A stretch of 64,000 nucleotides of DNA from Mycobacterium sp. 1164985.4. Its GTDB lineage: Bacteria > Actinomycetota > Actinomycetes > Mycobacteriales > Mycobacteriaceae. Below the pieces are notes generated by a model. It was not told the origin of the DNA, did not search any database, and was given only the letters and a program-made list of their open reading frames with translations. Of this stretch, positions 15,128 to 24,739 are shown in pieces; position 1 is the first letter of the stretch; each line of letters opens with the position of its first letter. The stretch lies in NCBI RefSeq assembly GCF_001668575.1, contig NZ_LZMD01000081.1, forward strand, positions 1 through 64,000. Direction: 5' to 3'. The translations under genes and the position numbers were made by a program.

Positions 15128-17935
15128 ATGACTGGGCAACCGCCGTCGGGCACGGTGACGTTCCTGATGACCGACCTCGAAGGGTCGACCCGAATGTGGG
15201 AGCAGGACCCCGAGGCGATGAAGGCCGCCATGGTTCGTCACGACGAGCTGTTGGAGAAGACCATCGCCGAGCACCACGGGTTCGTGTTCTCCCGCATGGG
15301 CGACGGGATGGCGGCCGCGTTCGCGACGGCCCGTGACGCCGTATCGGCGGCCGCGGCTTTCCAAGGCGCGCTGACAACAGAGGTATGGGGGACCCGCCAG
15401 CCCCTGCGGGCACGGGTCGGGCTGCACACCGACGAGGCCATACTCGTGGAGGGCGCGAGCTACGCGAACCTACCGATCAATCGGTGCGCCCGATTGATGA
15501 CGGCCGCTCATGGCGGGCAGACATTACTTTCGGGCGCCACCGAGATGTTGCTGCCTGGGCAGTTGTCGGGCGGCATGGATCTTGTCGACCTCGGCGAGCA
15601 CAGGCTTCGCGACCTCGGTCGGCCCACGAGAATATTCCAGCTGCTGCCGGACGGTGCCCGCGCCGACTTCCCGCCGCTGAGAACGCTGGATTCGTTCCCG
15701 GGGAACCTTCCCGCGCAGGTGAGTTCGTTCATCGGCCGTGAGGCCGACGTCGCGCGTGTCAAAGCGGCACTCGAGAACTTCCGGGTCGTGACGGTGACCG
15801 GTGTCGGTGGAGTCGGCAAGACTCGCCTGGCACTACAGGTAGCCGCAGACGTCTTGCCTCACTACAACGATGGAGCCTGGCTCGTCGACCTGGCTCCGGT
15901 TCGCGATACCGACGGCGTGGCGGGTGCGGTGGCGAAGTCCCTTCGGCTCTCGAGCACAGGCGGGAAGTCTTTGGAGGACTCGCTGATCGACGCGCTCACT
16001 CAATCTCACCTACTCCTGGTGCTCGACAACTGCGAGCATCTTCTGGGCCCGGTTGCCCGGCTGGTGACGAGAATCGAGCGGTTATGCCCGTCTGTGGCCA
16101 TACTCGCCACGAGCCGAGAGGGAATGGCGATCGACGGCGAACAACTGATTGCTTTGCCGCCGATGATGGTCGGTGACCCCGACGAAAACCTCGAGTCGCT
16201 CCGGCAGTCCGACGCGATCGGCTTGTTCGTCGACCGGGCTCGACAAGTCAAGGCGGACTTCGCTCTTACCGTCAGCAACGCACGCTCCGTCGTGGAGGTG
16301 TGCCGGCGTCTTGATGGTGTGGCTCTCGCGATCGAATTGGCCGCTGCCCGAATCATCGCGATGAGTCCCGGGGAGCTGCTGGCGCGCCTTGACCGCAGGT
16401 TCCACGTCTTGGCGGGTGCGCGTCGCGGCGCGGTCGAACGCCACGCAACGCTCCGGGCAGCCATCGACTGGTCCTATGACCTTCTCAGCGATGCGGAGCA
16501 GCGTTTGCTCGCTCGGATGGCGGTGTTCTCGGGAGGGTGCACGCTCGAGGCGATCGAAGAGGTCTGCAGCGGCGATCCCGTGCAGCGCGAGGAAGTCATG
16601 GATATGGTCGCCGGCCTCGTCGGGCGGTCTCTCGTCATCGCGGAGGACGGAAGCCCTGGCACGCGGTATCGATTGCTGGAGACCCTCCGTCAATACTGTG
16701 AGGAAAAAGCCGCGGCGTGGAGCGAGACCGACACGCTGACGATCCGGCATGCCGAGTTCTACGCCAACCTGTCGGCGCGTGCGGTGCAAAACTACTACGG
16801 CCCAGAACAACTGGTGTGGGCGGGGCGAATCAAGCTTGAGCACGACAACATCCGATCGGCACTGAGCAACGCCATAGACGCCGGCAATGCCAAGCTCGCC
16901 GTGCGCATAGTCGCAAGCCAACCCCATCAGGAGAAGGCAGAGGGGCCGACCGGCCAAGTACTCCGCGTCGAAGCCGGACCCGTTCTCGCGCTACCGGGAG
17001 CTGCCGAGGAGCCGGGCTATCCCTTGGTGCTGCTGACCGCGGCATACAACGTCCAAGCGACGGGCAACTGGGACGAAGTCGAGAAGCTGTGCCGACAGGC
17101 AGCCGAGGCCAGCCGGCGCACCGCAGGAACGACACATTCCCATCGGGTCGAGATGGACACCTTCAGCCTTCGAGCGCAGCAGGCGCTGGCAGGTGGCGAA
17201 TACCTAGACGCCATCATGGCATACGGTCGCGCCGCCGAAATCGCGCTTGCCGACGGATACACCGGTTTGGCAGGCATCTTTCGTGCCTACGGGGTCCAGT
17301 GCACAATGCTTGGCGGCATCGACACTGAAGGCACGGTGTCCGAGGCGGAGGATGCCGTCGCACTGGCCAGACAATCCGGCATGCCGGGCGCGATAGTGAT
17401 CTGCCTCAACGCGTTGGCTTTGGCCCTCGCGGACACCGAGCCGAAGCGCGCCCGAGCCGTGCTGCACGAAAGCATCGAGCTAGCCAGCACGCCGAACCAG
17501 GAAGTGTCCTCCGGTGTCCTCACGGCCTGCCTTGTCGCCGGTCGCCTACGAGATTGGGATCTGACGCTTTCGTTGACGGGTAAGACCATGCGCCTGTGGC
17601 GGTGGAGCGTCGCGCTGATGCAAAGTGCACCATGCCTCTCGTTGTGCGCACGGGCGATCGCCGAAATACGACCCGAGGTAGCGGGTGTACTGCGTGGCGC
17701 GGCATATGCCGCCTACGCGCAAGCAAGCAAGTCTGCCGTGGCACGACAAGTCGACACCTCGCCGTCGGCATCGAAGGTCAACTTCATACTCGCAGCGTTG
17801 CAAGAGACAGGCGAAATCGTCTCCGCTGCACTCGGTGATGACCGCAGACGTGAACTGCGTATCCAAGGGGCAGCGATGACGATGGATGGAGCGATCTCCT
17901 ACGCCGTGGCCAACATCGCCTCGGAGCCCGTGTAG
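15128..17935 (+). CDS. Adenylate/guanylate cyclase-STAND ATPase-TPR signalling protein, copy 1
   Basis: 935 residues. N-terminal class III nucleotide cyclase domain (about 1-175): first metal aspartate in FLMTDLEGSTRMWE, second in RMGDGMAAAF, and the Asn/Arg pair in INRCARL. NB-ARC-type ATPase: Walker A GVGGVGKTRLAL near residue 225, Walker B LLLVLDNCEHLL, sensor LATSREGM. A winged-helix and TPR-like helical region fill the rest. M. tuberculosis relatives (Rv0386, Rv1358, Rv2488c) end in a LuxR helix-turn-helix; this one does not. The base-specifying lysine position before GDG is Arg here. Ends 2 bases before copy 2. Confidence 0.85.
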   Translation: MTGQPPSGTVTFLMTDLEGSTRMWEQDPEAMKAAMVRHDELLEKTIAEHHGFVFSRMGDGMAAAFATARDAVSAAAAFQGALTTEVWGTRQPLRARVGLHTDEAILVEGASYANLPINRCARLMTAAHGGQTLLSGATEMLLPGQLSGGMDLVDLGEHRLRDLGRPTRIFQLLPDGARADFPPLRTLDSFPGNLPAQVSSFIGREADVARVKAALENFRVVTVTGVGGVGKTRLALQVAADVLPHYNDGAWLVDLAPVRDTDGVAGAVAKSLRLSSTGGKSLEDSLIDALTQSHLLLVLDNCEHLLGPVARLVTRIERLCPSVAILATSREGMAIDGEQLIALPPMMVGDPDENLESLRQSDAIGLFVDRARQVKADFALTVSNARSVVEVCRRLDGVALAIELAAARIIAMSPGELLARLDRRFHVLAGARRGAVERHATLRAAIDWSYDLLSDAEQRLLARMAVFSGGCTLEAIEEVCSGDPVQREEVMDMVAGLVGRSLVIAEDGSPGTRYRLLETLRQYCEEKAAAWSETDTLTIRHAEFYANLSARAVQNYYGPEQLVWAGRIKLEHDNIRSALSNAIDAGNAKLAVRIVASQPHQEKAEGPTGQVLRVEAGPVLALPGAAEEPGYPLVLLTAAYNVQATGNWDEVEKLCRQAAEASRRTAGTTHSHRVEMDTFSLRAQQALAGGEYLDAIMAYGRAAEIALADGYTGLAGIFRAYGVQCTMLGGIDTEGTVSEAEDAVALARQSGMPGAIVICLNALALALADTEPKRARAVLHESIELASTPNQEVSSGVLTACLVAGRLRDWDLTLSLTGKTMRLWRWSVALMQSAPCLSLCARAIAEIRPEVAGVLRGAAYAAYAQASKSAVARQVDTSPSASKVNFILAALQETGEIVSAALGDDRRRELRIQGAAMTMDGAISYAVANIASEPV

Positions 17936-17937
17936 CG

Positions 17938-20802
17938 ATGAAACAGCAATCTCCGCCATGCGGCACCGCGACGTTCCTCCTGACCGACTTGGAGGGGTCC
18001 ACCCGGATGTGGGAGCAAGATCCGACGGCGATGAAGGCCGCCATGGATCGTCATGACGAGATACTCGAGAAAGCGATTGCGGCTCAACGTGGTTACGTGT
18101 TCGCCAAGATGGGCGACGGGATGGCAGCGGCGTTTGCAACCGCACGTGACGCCGTGGCGGCGGCAGCAACTATTCAGCATGCACTGGCCGACGAGACGTG
18201 GGTCACACCGGTTCCGCTGCGCGCTCGGATGGGACTACACACCGACGAGGCCATCGTGGTCAACGACAACAACTACGCCAGTCAGCCGGTCAACCGCTGC
18301 TCGCGTTTGATGGCTGCAGCCCATGGCGGACAGGTCGTGCTGTCCGCGTCCACCGAAACTCTGGTGCGAAACCAGCTTCCTGACGGAGCGGGCCTGATCG
18401 ACCTCGGCGAACACCGGCTTCGCGATCTGGGTAGTCCGACACGGGTATTCCAACTGACTCTCGATGGTTTAGGTCAGGAGTTTCCCCCGTTACGCAGTCT
18501 GGCAACATTTCCGAGCAATCTCCCCGCGCAGGTGAGTTCATTCATCGGCCGCGAAGCCGACGTGGCGCGGGTGATTCGCGCACTGACCGATTCACGGGTC
18601 GTGACGATCACCGGTGTAGGCGGAGTCGGCAAGACCCGCTTGGCAATTCAGGTTGCCGCCGAGCTGCTTCCGCACTACCGGGAAGGCGCCTGGCTCCTCG
18701 AGCTGGCACCCGTGACGGATCCGCCGGGGGTAGCTGAAGCGATCTCACAGGTGTTCCAACCGAGCAATCGCGGCGGACAATCCCTGGATGATGTTCTGAT
18801 CGAGACTCTCTCACAGAAGCACCTCCTACTTGTTCTCGACAACTGCGAGCACGTGTTGAGCTCGGTGGCGCAGATCGCCGCACGAATCGAGACGTCGTGT
18901 CCCGGTGTCGACATCCTGGCCACCAGCCGGGAAGGCATGGCCATCGACGGTGAACAGCTGATTGCGCTGCCACCGCTGGCTACAGGCGAGCCTCACGCCG
19001 ACATCGAGAGCCTGCTCCGCACGGACGCCGCCAGGTTGTTCGTTGACCGGGCTCGGCGAGTGAAGTCGGACTTCGTGCTAAACGAGCACAACGCCCGCGC
19101 GGTGGTCGAGATTTGCCAGCGTCTCGACGGCGTGCCACTAGCCATCGAACTCGCGGCGGCCCGTGTCATCGCGCTCACTCCGGCGGACCTGTTGCAGAGG
19201 CTAGACCGTCGGTTCGAGCTGTTGGCCGGCGGGCGTCGCGGAGCGGTAGGACGGCACGCGACCCTCAGGGCGGCCATCGACTGGTCGTTTGCACTGCTCG
19301 ACCCTGACGAACAACGCCTCCTCGCTCGCATGGCCGTGTTTTCCGGCGGTTTCACGCTCGAGGCGATCGAGGATGTCTGCAGCGGTGGACCCGTGCAACC
19401 TCAGGCGGTGCTCGATCTGGTCACCAGTCTGGTGACGAAGTCGTTGGTGGTCGCCGAGGAGCACGAAGCCGGGACGCGCTACCGCCTACTGGAAACACTC
19501 CGTCAGTACAGCGAGGAGTGGCTCGCCGAATTTGATGAGATCGGCACGACCCGTGGACGGCACTCCCGCTTCTACGCCGAGCTGCTCACCCAAGCCGCGC
19601 ATGACATCGCGTCAGAGCGAGGCTGGTTTTCCGGCCTGGGTAATTGGACCCGAGGGGTCGGCCAGCGGCAAGTGGGCCTCGAGCGCGACAACATCCGATC
19701 CGCGCTTGCCAACGCGATCGCCGCCAATGACGTCGGTCACGCCGTACAGATCGTGGCTAACCATCCTCACCGACACCGCGCCAACGCAAACCGAATCGGC
19801 CAGATGTGGTCGGTACCGGCATCGGAAGTGATCGCGATACCCGGAGCTGCCGAACATCCCGAGTTTCCGCGCGTGCTGATGGTCGCGGCCTACGAGGCGC
19901 TTGACAGTGGCGACCCAAGGCGGGCGGCCGTATATTGCCGCCAGGCCCTGGATTCGGCTCAGTACGTAGTTCTGGAAGGTCCTCCGCTCGCGATCGACGC
20001 CTACACCTTACGAGCCGAGGAATCGTTGGCCAGAGGGTCCTACACCGAAGCGGTCCAAGCTTATTCGCAAGCAGCGGAACTGGCCGAGGCCAACGGCTAC
20101 CCCGGGATTGCAGCCATATTTCTCGCCTACAGCGTCAGCAGTGCGCTGCTCGGCAGCATGGATTCCGACGCGGCCACCGCCAGGGCTGAGCGTGCGATGG
20201 TCTTGGCGCGCCGCTCCGACATGCCGGGAGCCACCGTCATCGCACTCAACGCGCTGGCGTTGTCACTGGTAGACACTGATCCTGAGCGATCCCGGGCGCT
20301 ACTCGACGAGAGCGCGCAACGCTGTAGTTCGCCCAGCCAGGAGATCGCACCGGGTTTCATCACGGCGTCGTTGGTGGCCGGACGCTTACGCGACTGGCCA
20401 CTGACGCTCTCCCTCGCCGGTCGAGCGATGTACATGTATCGCGGCATCATGAATCCCATGCATTCGGCTCCCTGCCTGGCCGAGTGCGCCAGGGCGCTGG
20501 CCGAGACTCGACCGGACGTCGCCGCGGTCCTCCAATCGGCCGCGTACTCCGCCTTCCGGAATGCTTCATTCTTCGAATCAGCCAAGATGCCATCGACGGC
20601 TTCGAAAACCACCGGTGGAAATTTCGTTTTTCAGGCTTTACGCGAAACCGGTGAGATCGTCGCGGCGGCGCTGGGACCCGTCCGCGCGCGTGAACTGCGC
20701 GGGATGGGAAGCGTGATGGGTCTGGACGAGGCGGTCTCCTTTGCGCTGACCAACATCGACCCCGTACTGCTCGCCGGGCCAATCGCTACCATCGACCGGT
20801 GA
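17938..20802 (+). CDS. Adenylate/guanylate cyclase-STAND ATPase-TPR signalling protein, copy 2
   Basis: 954 residues, a clear tandem paralogue of the preceding gene with the same order: cyclase (FLLTDLEGSTRMWE, KMGDGMAAAF, VNRCSRL), NB-ARC (GVGGVGKTRLAI, LLLVLDNCEHVL, LATSREGM) and TPR-like helices, again without a LuxR helix-turn-helix. Lysine is present before MGDG, so its cyclase domain looks more complete than that of copy 1. Starts 2 bases after copy 1; its stop overlaps the GTG of rraA, so three genes form one operon. Confidence 0.85.
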   Translation: MKQQSPPCGTATFLLTDLEGSTRMWEQDPTAMKAAMDRHDEILEKAIAAQRGYVFAKMGDGMAAAFATARDAVAAAATIQHALADETWVTPVPLRARMGLHTDEAIVVNDNNYASQPVNRCSRLMAAAHGGQVVLSASTETLVRNQLPDGAGLIDLGEHRLRDLGSPTRVFQLTLDGLGQEFPPLRSLATFPSNLPAQVSSFIGREADVARVIRALTDSRVVTITGVGGVGKTRLAIQVAAELLPHYREGAWLLELAPVTDPPGVAEAISQVFQPSNRGGQSLDDVLIETLSQKHLLLVLDNCEHVLSSVAQIAARIETSCPGVDILATSREGMAIDGEQLIALPPLATGEPHADIESLLRTDAARLFVDRARRVKSDFVLNEHNARAVVEICQRLDGVPLAIELAAARVIALTPADLLQRLDRRFELLAGGRRGAVGRHATLRAAIDWSFALLDPDEQRLLARMAVFSGGFTLEAIEDVCSGGPVQPQAVLDLVTSLVTKSLVVAEEHEAGTRYRLLETLRQYSEEWLAEFDEIGTTRGRHSRFYAELLTQAAHDIASERGWFSGLGNWTRGVGQRQVGLERDNIRSALANAIAANDVGHAVQIVANHPHRHRANANRIGQMWSVPASEVIAIPGAAEHPEFPRVLMVAAYEALDSGDPRRAAVYCRQALDSAQYVVLEGPPLAIDAYTLRAEESLARGSYTEAVQAYSQAAELAEANGYPGIAAIFLAYSVSSALLGSMDSDAATARAERAMVLARRSDMPGATVIALNALALSLVDTDPERSRALLDESAQRCSSPSQEIAPGFITASLVAGRLRDWPLTLSLAGRAMYMYRGIMNPMHSAPCLAECARALAETRPDVAAVLQSAAYSAFRNASFFESAKMPSTASKTTGGNFVFQALRETGEIVAAALGPVRARELRGMGSVMGLDEAVSFALTNIDPVLLAGPIATIDR

Positions 20803-21287
20803 GCATCGAACCCCGACCCACCGCCGACCTTGTCGACGACATCGGCCCCGACGTGCGCAGTTGCGATCTGCAATTCCGCCAGTTCGGCGCGCGAGGCGAG
20901 TTCGCCGGGCCGATCGTCACCGTGAAATGCTTCCAGGACAACGCATTGCTGAAATCGGTGTTGTCCGAACCCGGTGACGGCGCGGTGCTCGTCATCGACG
21001 GCGACGGGTCGCTGCATTCGGCGTTGGTCGGTGACGTCATCGCGGGCCTCGGCGTCGACAACGGCTGGGCCGGTTTGATCATCAACGGCGCCGTCCGCGA
21101 CTCCGCGACACTGCGCACCCTCGACATCGGCATCAAGGCGTTGGGCACCAATCCGCGGAAGAGCACGAAAACCGGTGCGGGCGAACGCGATATCGCGGTC
21201 GAGTTCGGCGGTGTCGTGTTCGAGCCCGGCCACATCGCCTACAGCGACGACGACGGCATCGTGGTCGTCGCTCCTGACGTGGGCTAG
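20799..21287 (+). CDS. rraA: RraA-like protein (formerly MenG)
   Basis: 162 residues, RraA/HMG-aldolase-like fold. Conserved parts are VLVIDGDGSLHSALVGDVIAG (about residues 65-85), GAVRDSATLR and the C-terminal DDDGIVVV. Old annotations call it MenG methyltransferase, which is wrong. E. coli RraA inhibits RNase E; other members are oxaloacetate decarboxylase or aldolase-like. GTG start overlaps the stop of the cyclase-STAND gene (GTGA). The stop shares a CTAG with the stop of convergent ethA. Same place as Rv3853. Confidence 0.92.
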   Translation: MSIEPRPTADLVDDIGPDVRSCDLQFRQFGARGEFAGPIVTVKCFQDNALLKSVLSEPGDGAVLVIDGDGSLHSALVGDVIAGLGVDNGWAGLIINGAVRDSATLRTLDIGIKALGTNPRKSTKTGAGERDIAVEFGGVVFEPGHIAYSDDDGIVVVAPDVG

Positions 21288-22759
21288 GCCGAAGCCTTCA
21301 CCGACGCTTCGTGCTTGCTGAACTCGAGCGCCTCGTCGTTGACCTTGCCGCGACGGATCAACCGCACGTCGAGCAGGTAGTTCTGCTTGAGCCGCCACGG
21401 CGTGACATGTCCTGCCTTCGGCAGGTAGTCCAGTGCACGCAGGACATACCCCGGGGTGAAGTCCATCAGCGGGCGCTCGTCGACGCTGTTACCGGGATGC
21501 TTGGGCTCGAAGCGGTCGAATCCCTTGGCGTCCATGTAGTTCAGCACCCGGCAGAAGAACTCCGAAACCAGGTCGGCCTTCAGCGTCCACGATGCGTTGG
21601 TGTAGCCGATCGTGAACGCCATGTTGGGCATGTGGGTCAGCATCATGCCCTTGTAGGCCATGGTCTCGTTCAGCTCGATCGGTTCGCCGTTGCGCATGAT
21701 CTCCGCCCCGCCGAACAACTGCAGGTTCAAACCCGTTGCGGTGATGATGATGTCGGCGGTCAGCTCCTCACCGGAAGCGAGCTTGATGCCGGTCTTGGTG
21801 AACCGTTCGATGGTGTCGGTGACGACGTCGGCCTTGCCGTGACGGATGGTCTTGAACAGATCTCCGTTGGGCGCCAGGCAGAGTCGCTCGTCCCAGGGGT
21901 TGTACCGGGGGCCGAAGTGCTTCTGCACGTCGTAACCCTCCGGCAGCCGGCGCTGCGCCATCGTCATCAGCTGCTTGCGCATGAAATTCGGGAAGCGCCT
22001 GCTGATCTGGTACTGCGCCGACTGGAACAGAATGCTCTTCCAGCGGTTGAGCACGTACGCCACCTTCTCCGGCAACGCCTTCTTGGTCTGGACGGCGAAC
22101 GGGTCGACATCGGGCAGCGCGCCGATGTAGGTCGGCGAGCGCTGAAGCATCGTCACGTGGCCCGCTCCCGAGTTGGCCAGTGCCGGAATCAGCGTGACCG
22201 CGGTCGCGCCGCTGCCGATCACGACGATCTTCTTGCCCGTGTAATCGAGGTCCTCTGGCCAGTGCTGCGGGTGGATGATCGTGCCCTCGAAGTCGTCGCG
22301 GCCGACGAACTCGGGGGTGTAACCCTCGTCGTAGTTGTAGTAGCCGCTGGCGGCGAACAGGTAGGACGCGGTGATCTCCGCTTCCTCGCCATCGCGGTCG
22401 ACGCGCACGGTCCAGCGGTTGTCCTGGTCCGACCAGTTCGCCGACAACACCCGGTGCTTGTAGCGGATGTGCTTGTCGATGCCGTACTCGGCCACCGTCT
22501 CCTTGAGATACGCCATGATCGACGGCCCGTCGGCGATCGCCTTCTCCGATGTCCACGGCTTGAACCGAAAGCCCAGCGTGAACATGTCCGAGTCGGACCG
22601 GATACCCGGATACTTGAACAGGTCCCAGGTGCCGCCGAGGTTCTCCCGGCGCTCCAGGATCGCGTAGCTCTTACCGGGGCAGCGGTCCTGCAGGTGCCAG
22701 GCGGCGCTGATGCCGGAGATGCCGGCTCCAACGATGACGACGTCGAGGTGTTCGCTCAT
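21284..22759 (-). CDS. ethA: Baeyer-Villiger flavin monooxygenase EthA
   Basis: 491 residues. N-terminal FAD site VVIVGAGISGISAAWHL; NADPH site VVIGSGATAVTL near residue 190; between them the Baeyer-Villiger signature region with FEGTIIHPQHWPEDLDY. Converts ketones to esters with NADPH and O2; in M. tuberculosis it activates ethionamide. Length and sequence agree with Rv3854c. Start at 22759 (MSEHLDVV); a GTG or ATG further upstream would intrude into the EthR operator. Divergent from ethR, which represses it. Confidence 0.94.
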   Translation of the reverse strand: MSEHLDVVIVGAGISGISAAWHLQDRCPGKSYAILERRENLGGTWDLFKYPGIRSDSDMFTLGFRFKPWTSEKAIADGPSIMAYLKETVAEYGIDKHIRYKHRVLSANWSDQDNRWTVRVDRDGEEAEITASYLFAASGYYNYDEGYTPEFVGRDDFEGTIIHPQHWPEDLDYTGKKIVVIGSGATAVTLIPALANSGAGHVTMLQRSPTYIGALPDVDPFAVQTKKALPEKVAYVLNRWKSILFQSAQYQISRRFPNFMRKQLMTMAQRRLPEGYDVQKHFGPRYNPWDERLCLAPNGDLFKTIRHGKADVVTDTIERFTKTGIKLASGEELTADIIITATGLNLQLFGGAEIMRNGEPIELNETMAYKGMMLTHMPNMAFTIGYTNASWTLKADLVSEFFCRVLNYMDAKGFDRFEPKHPGNSVDERPLMDFTPGYVLRALDYLPKAGHVTPWRLKQNYLLDVRLIRRGKVNDEALEFSKHEASVKASA

Positions 22760-22773
22760 GGTACCGGAGCGTA

Positions 22774-22822
22774 TCAACGCTGTGTCGAGTTAGTCAACAG
22801 TGTGTCGAAAAAGTCGACACCG
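22774..22822. promoter_or_regulatory. EthR operator between ethA and ethR
   Basis: The 79-base divergent gap contains repeated TGTCGA elements (GTGTCGAGTTAGTCAAC, GTGTCGAAAAAGTCGACAC) in direct and inverted order. In M. tuberculosis EthR binds cooperatively to a 55-bp region of like composition (several GTGTCGA/TCGACA) in the same gap. Confidence 0.7.
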
Positions 22823-22838
22823 TGTAAAGTCATGGGTT

Positions 22839-23486
22839 GTGACCACCGTCAGTCAGTCCCGCGGACCGCGTGGGCGCCGTTCCGGTAGGCCCTCGGGCGA
22901 CGACCGCGAACAGGCAATACTGTCCACGCTCGAGGCCTTGCTCGAGGAGCGCTCGCTGGCCGACATTTCGGTGGACGACCTGGCCAAGGGCGCTGGCATC
23001 TCCCGCCCGACGTTCTACTTTTACTTCCCGTCGAAGGACGCGGTGCTTCGCGCACTCGTCGAGCAGGTGATCGACGAGGCCGACCGCAACGCCGACGACG
23101 CGATGGGCGGCATGGACACCGCAGTGGATCCCGCCGGGGTCTGGCGGGCCATCAACGCCCTGTTCCGGACGTTCGGCTCGCATCGCGCCGTGACGCTCGC
23201 CGGGGCGGCCGCCCGGCCCAGCAACCCCGACGTGCGCACGCGGTGGTCGGGCTTCATGCAGAAGTGGATCGACTACACCACCGCGTCGATCGAAACCGAA
23301 CGTGCGCGCGGCGAGGCGCCCGAGACGATCCCGGCACGTGATCTTGCGACGTCACTGAACCTGATGAACGAGCGCGCGATGCTCGCGGCCTTCGCTTCCG
23401 AGCAGCCGGCCGTCGACCCGGCGCAGCTCGTCGACACCCTCGCCCACATCTGGGTCACGAGCATCTACGGCACGGCTCGCCACTAG
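22839..23486 (+). CDS. ethR: TetR-family repressor EthR
   Basis: 215 residues against 216 in M. tuberculosis. Helix-turn-helix: SLADISVDDLAKGAGISRPTFYFYFPSKDAVL (about residues 40-70), nearly identical to EthR. The C-terminal ligand domain keeps FMQKWIDYT, NLMNER and HIWVTSIYG. Represses ethA through the shared operator. GTG start chosen by length. Confidence 0.94.
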   Translation: MTTVSQSRGPRGRRSGRPSGDDREQAILSTLEALLEERSLADISVDDLAKGAGISRPTFYFYFPSKDAVLRALVEQVIDEADRNADDAMGGMDTAVDPAGVWRAINALFRTFGSHRAVTLAGAAARPSNPDVRTRWSGFMQKWIDYTTASIETERARGEAPETIPARDLATSLNLMNERAMLAAFASEQPAVDPAQLVDTLAHIWVTSIYGTARH

Positions 23487-23498
23487 TCGGTCCTCGAT

Positions 23499-23514
23499 GC
23501 GAACATATGTTCGT
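23499..23514 (+). promoter_or_regulatory. LexA SOS box overlapping the dinB start codon
   Basis: GCGAACATATGTTCGT contains the palindrome CGAAC-N4-GTTCG, the core of the mycobacterial SOS box TCGAAC-N4-GTTCGA (10 of 12 outer positions). The ATG of the polymerase gene at 23507 lies inside the box, so LexA would sit on the transcription/translation start. Confidence 0.7.
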
Positions 23515-24739
23515 GTCCACCGGTCCCGGGCCCGGCGCGGCGAGCATTCTGCACGCCGACCTCGACTCCTTCTACGCCTCGGTCGAGCAGCGCGACGACC
23601 CGGCGCTGCGCGGCAAGCCGGTGATCGTCGGCGCCGGGGTCGTGCTGGCCGCCAGCTACGAAGCCAAGGCTTACGGGGTGCGAACCGCCATGAGCGGACG
23701 CGAGGCGCGCCGCCTCTGCCCCCACGCGATCGTCGCGGCTCCGCGGATGTCGGCGTATTCACAGGCCAGCGCCGCGGTCTTCGAGGTGTTCGGTGACACC
23801 ACCCCGATGGTCGAACCACTCTCGGTCGACGAGGCGTTTCTCGACGTGTCGGGTCTGTGGCGGGTGTCGGGCACCCCGGTCGAGATCGCCGCGCGGTTGC
23901 GCGAGCGCATCCGAGAAGAGGTCGGCCTGCCGATCACCGTCGGCATCGCGCGCACCAAGTTCCTGGCCAAGGTCGCCAGCCAGGAAGCCAAACCCGACGG
24001 GCTGCTGCTGGTCCCACCGGATCGCGAGCTGGCGTTCTTACATCCGCTGCCCGTGCGCCGGCTGTGGGGCGTCGGGGTCAAGACCGCCGAGAAGCTGCAC
24101 TCCTACGGCATCGAGACCGTGGCCGACGTCGCCGAGCTGAGCGAGTCCACTCTGGGCTCCCTTGTCGGCGGTGCGATGGGCAGCCGGCTTTTCGCCTTGT
24201 CGCACAACATCGATCGGCGGCGGGTGGTCACCGGCGTGCGTCGACGCTCGGTGGGTGCGCAGCGCGCGCTGGGCCGTCGCGGCAACACGATGTCCGCGCA
24301 GGAGGTCGACGTCGTCGTCGTCAACCTGGTCGACCGCATCACCCGGCGGATGCGCAAGGCCGGCAGGACCGGGCGCACCGTCGTCCTGCGTCTGCGCTTC
24401 GACGACTTCGGCCGTGCCACCCGCTCGCACACTATGCCCCGCGCCACGGCGTCGACGGAGGTGATCCTGCACGCCGCGCGTGGCCTCGTCGCCGCTGCAG
24501 CGCCGTTGATGACTGAGCGCGGCTTGACCCTCATCGGGTTCGCGGTGTCCAACATCGATCGCGATGGCGCACAGCAACTCGAGCTGCCCTTCGAAGAGAG
24601 CCACGACACGACCGCGGTCGACGAGGCGGTCGACCAGGTGCGTCGGCGGTACGGCAATGCGGCGGTGACGCGCGGCGTCTCCCCTACTGACGTGTGGGGC
24701 CGTGACCCTGGCTTCGAGGTCCCCCACCTACCCGACTGA
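23507..24739 (+). CDS. DinB-type Y-family DNA polymerase IV (DinB3-like)
   Basis: 410 residues. Catalytic residues: Asp18/Asp20 in LHADLDSFYASVE and Asp108/Glu109 in LSVDEAFLD. Thumb with helix-hairpin-helix (LWGVGVKTAEKL) and little finger follow, and a beta-clamp motif, QLELPF, is near the C terminus. A lesion-bypass, error-prone polymerase. Placed directly after ethR, as is M. smegmatis dinB3, so this paralogue is likely. Start at ATG 23507; in-frame GTG at 23513 is an alternative. An SOS box overlaps the start, pointing to a leaderless, LexA-controlled transcript. Its last 12 bases overlap the convergent PAKKA gene. Confidence 0.9.
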   Translation: MFVSTGPGPGAASILHADLDSFYASVEQRDDPALRGKPVIVGAGVVLAASYEAKAYGVRTAMSGREARRLCPHAIVAAPRMSAYSQASAAVFEVFGDTTPMVEPLSVDEAFLDVSGLWRVSGTPVEIAARLRERIREEVGLPITVGIARTKFLAKVASQEAKPDGLLLVPPDRELAFLHPLPVRRLWGVGVKTAEKLHSYGIETVADVAELSESTLGSLVGGAMGSRLFALSHNIDRRRVVTGVRRRSVGAQRALGRRGNTMSAQEVDVVVVNLVDRITRRMRKAGRTGRTVVLRLRFDDFGRATRSHTMPRATASTEVILHAARGLVAAAAPLMTERGLTLIGFAVSNIDRDGAQQLELPFEESHDTTAVDEAVDQVRRRYGNAAVTRGVSPTDVWGRDPGFEVPHLPD

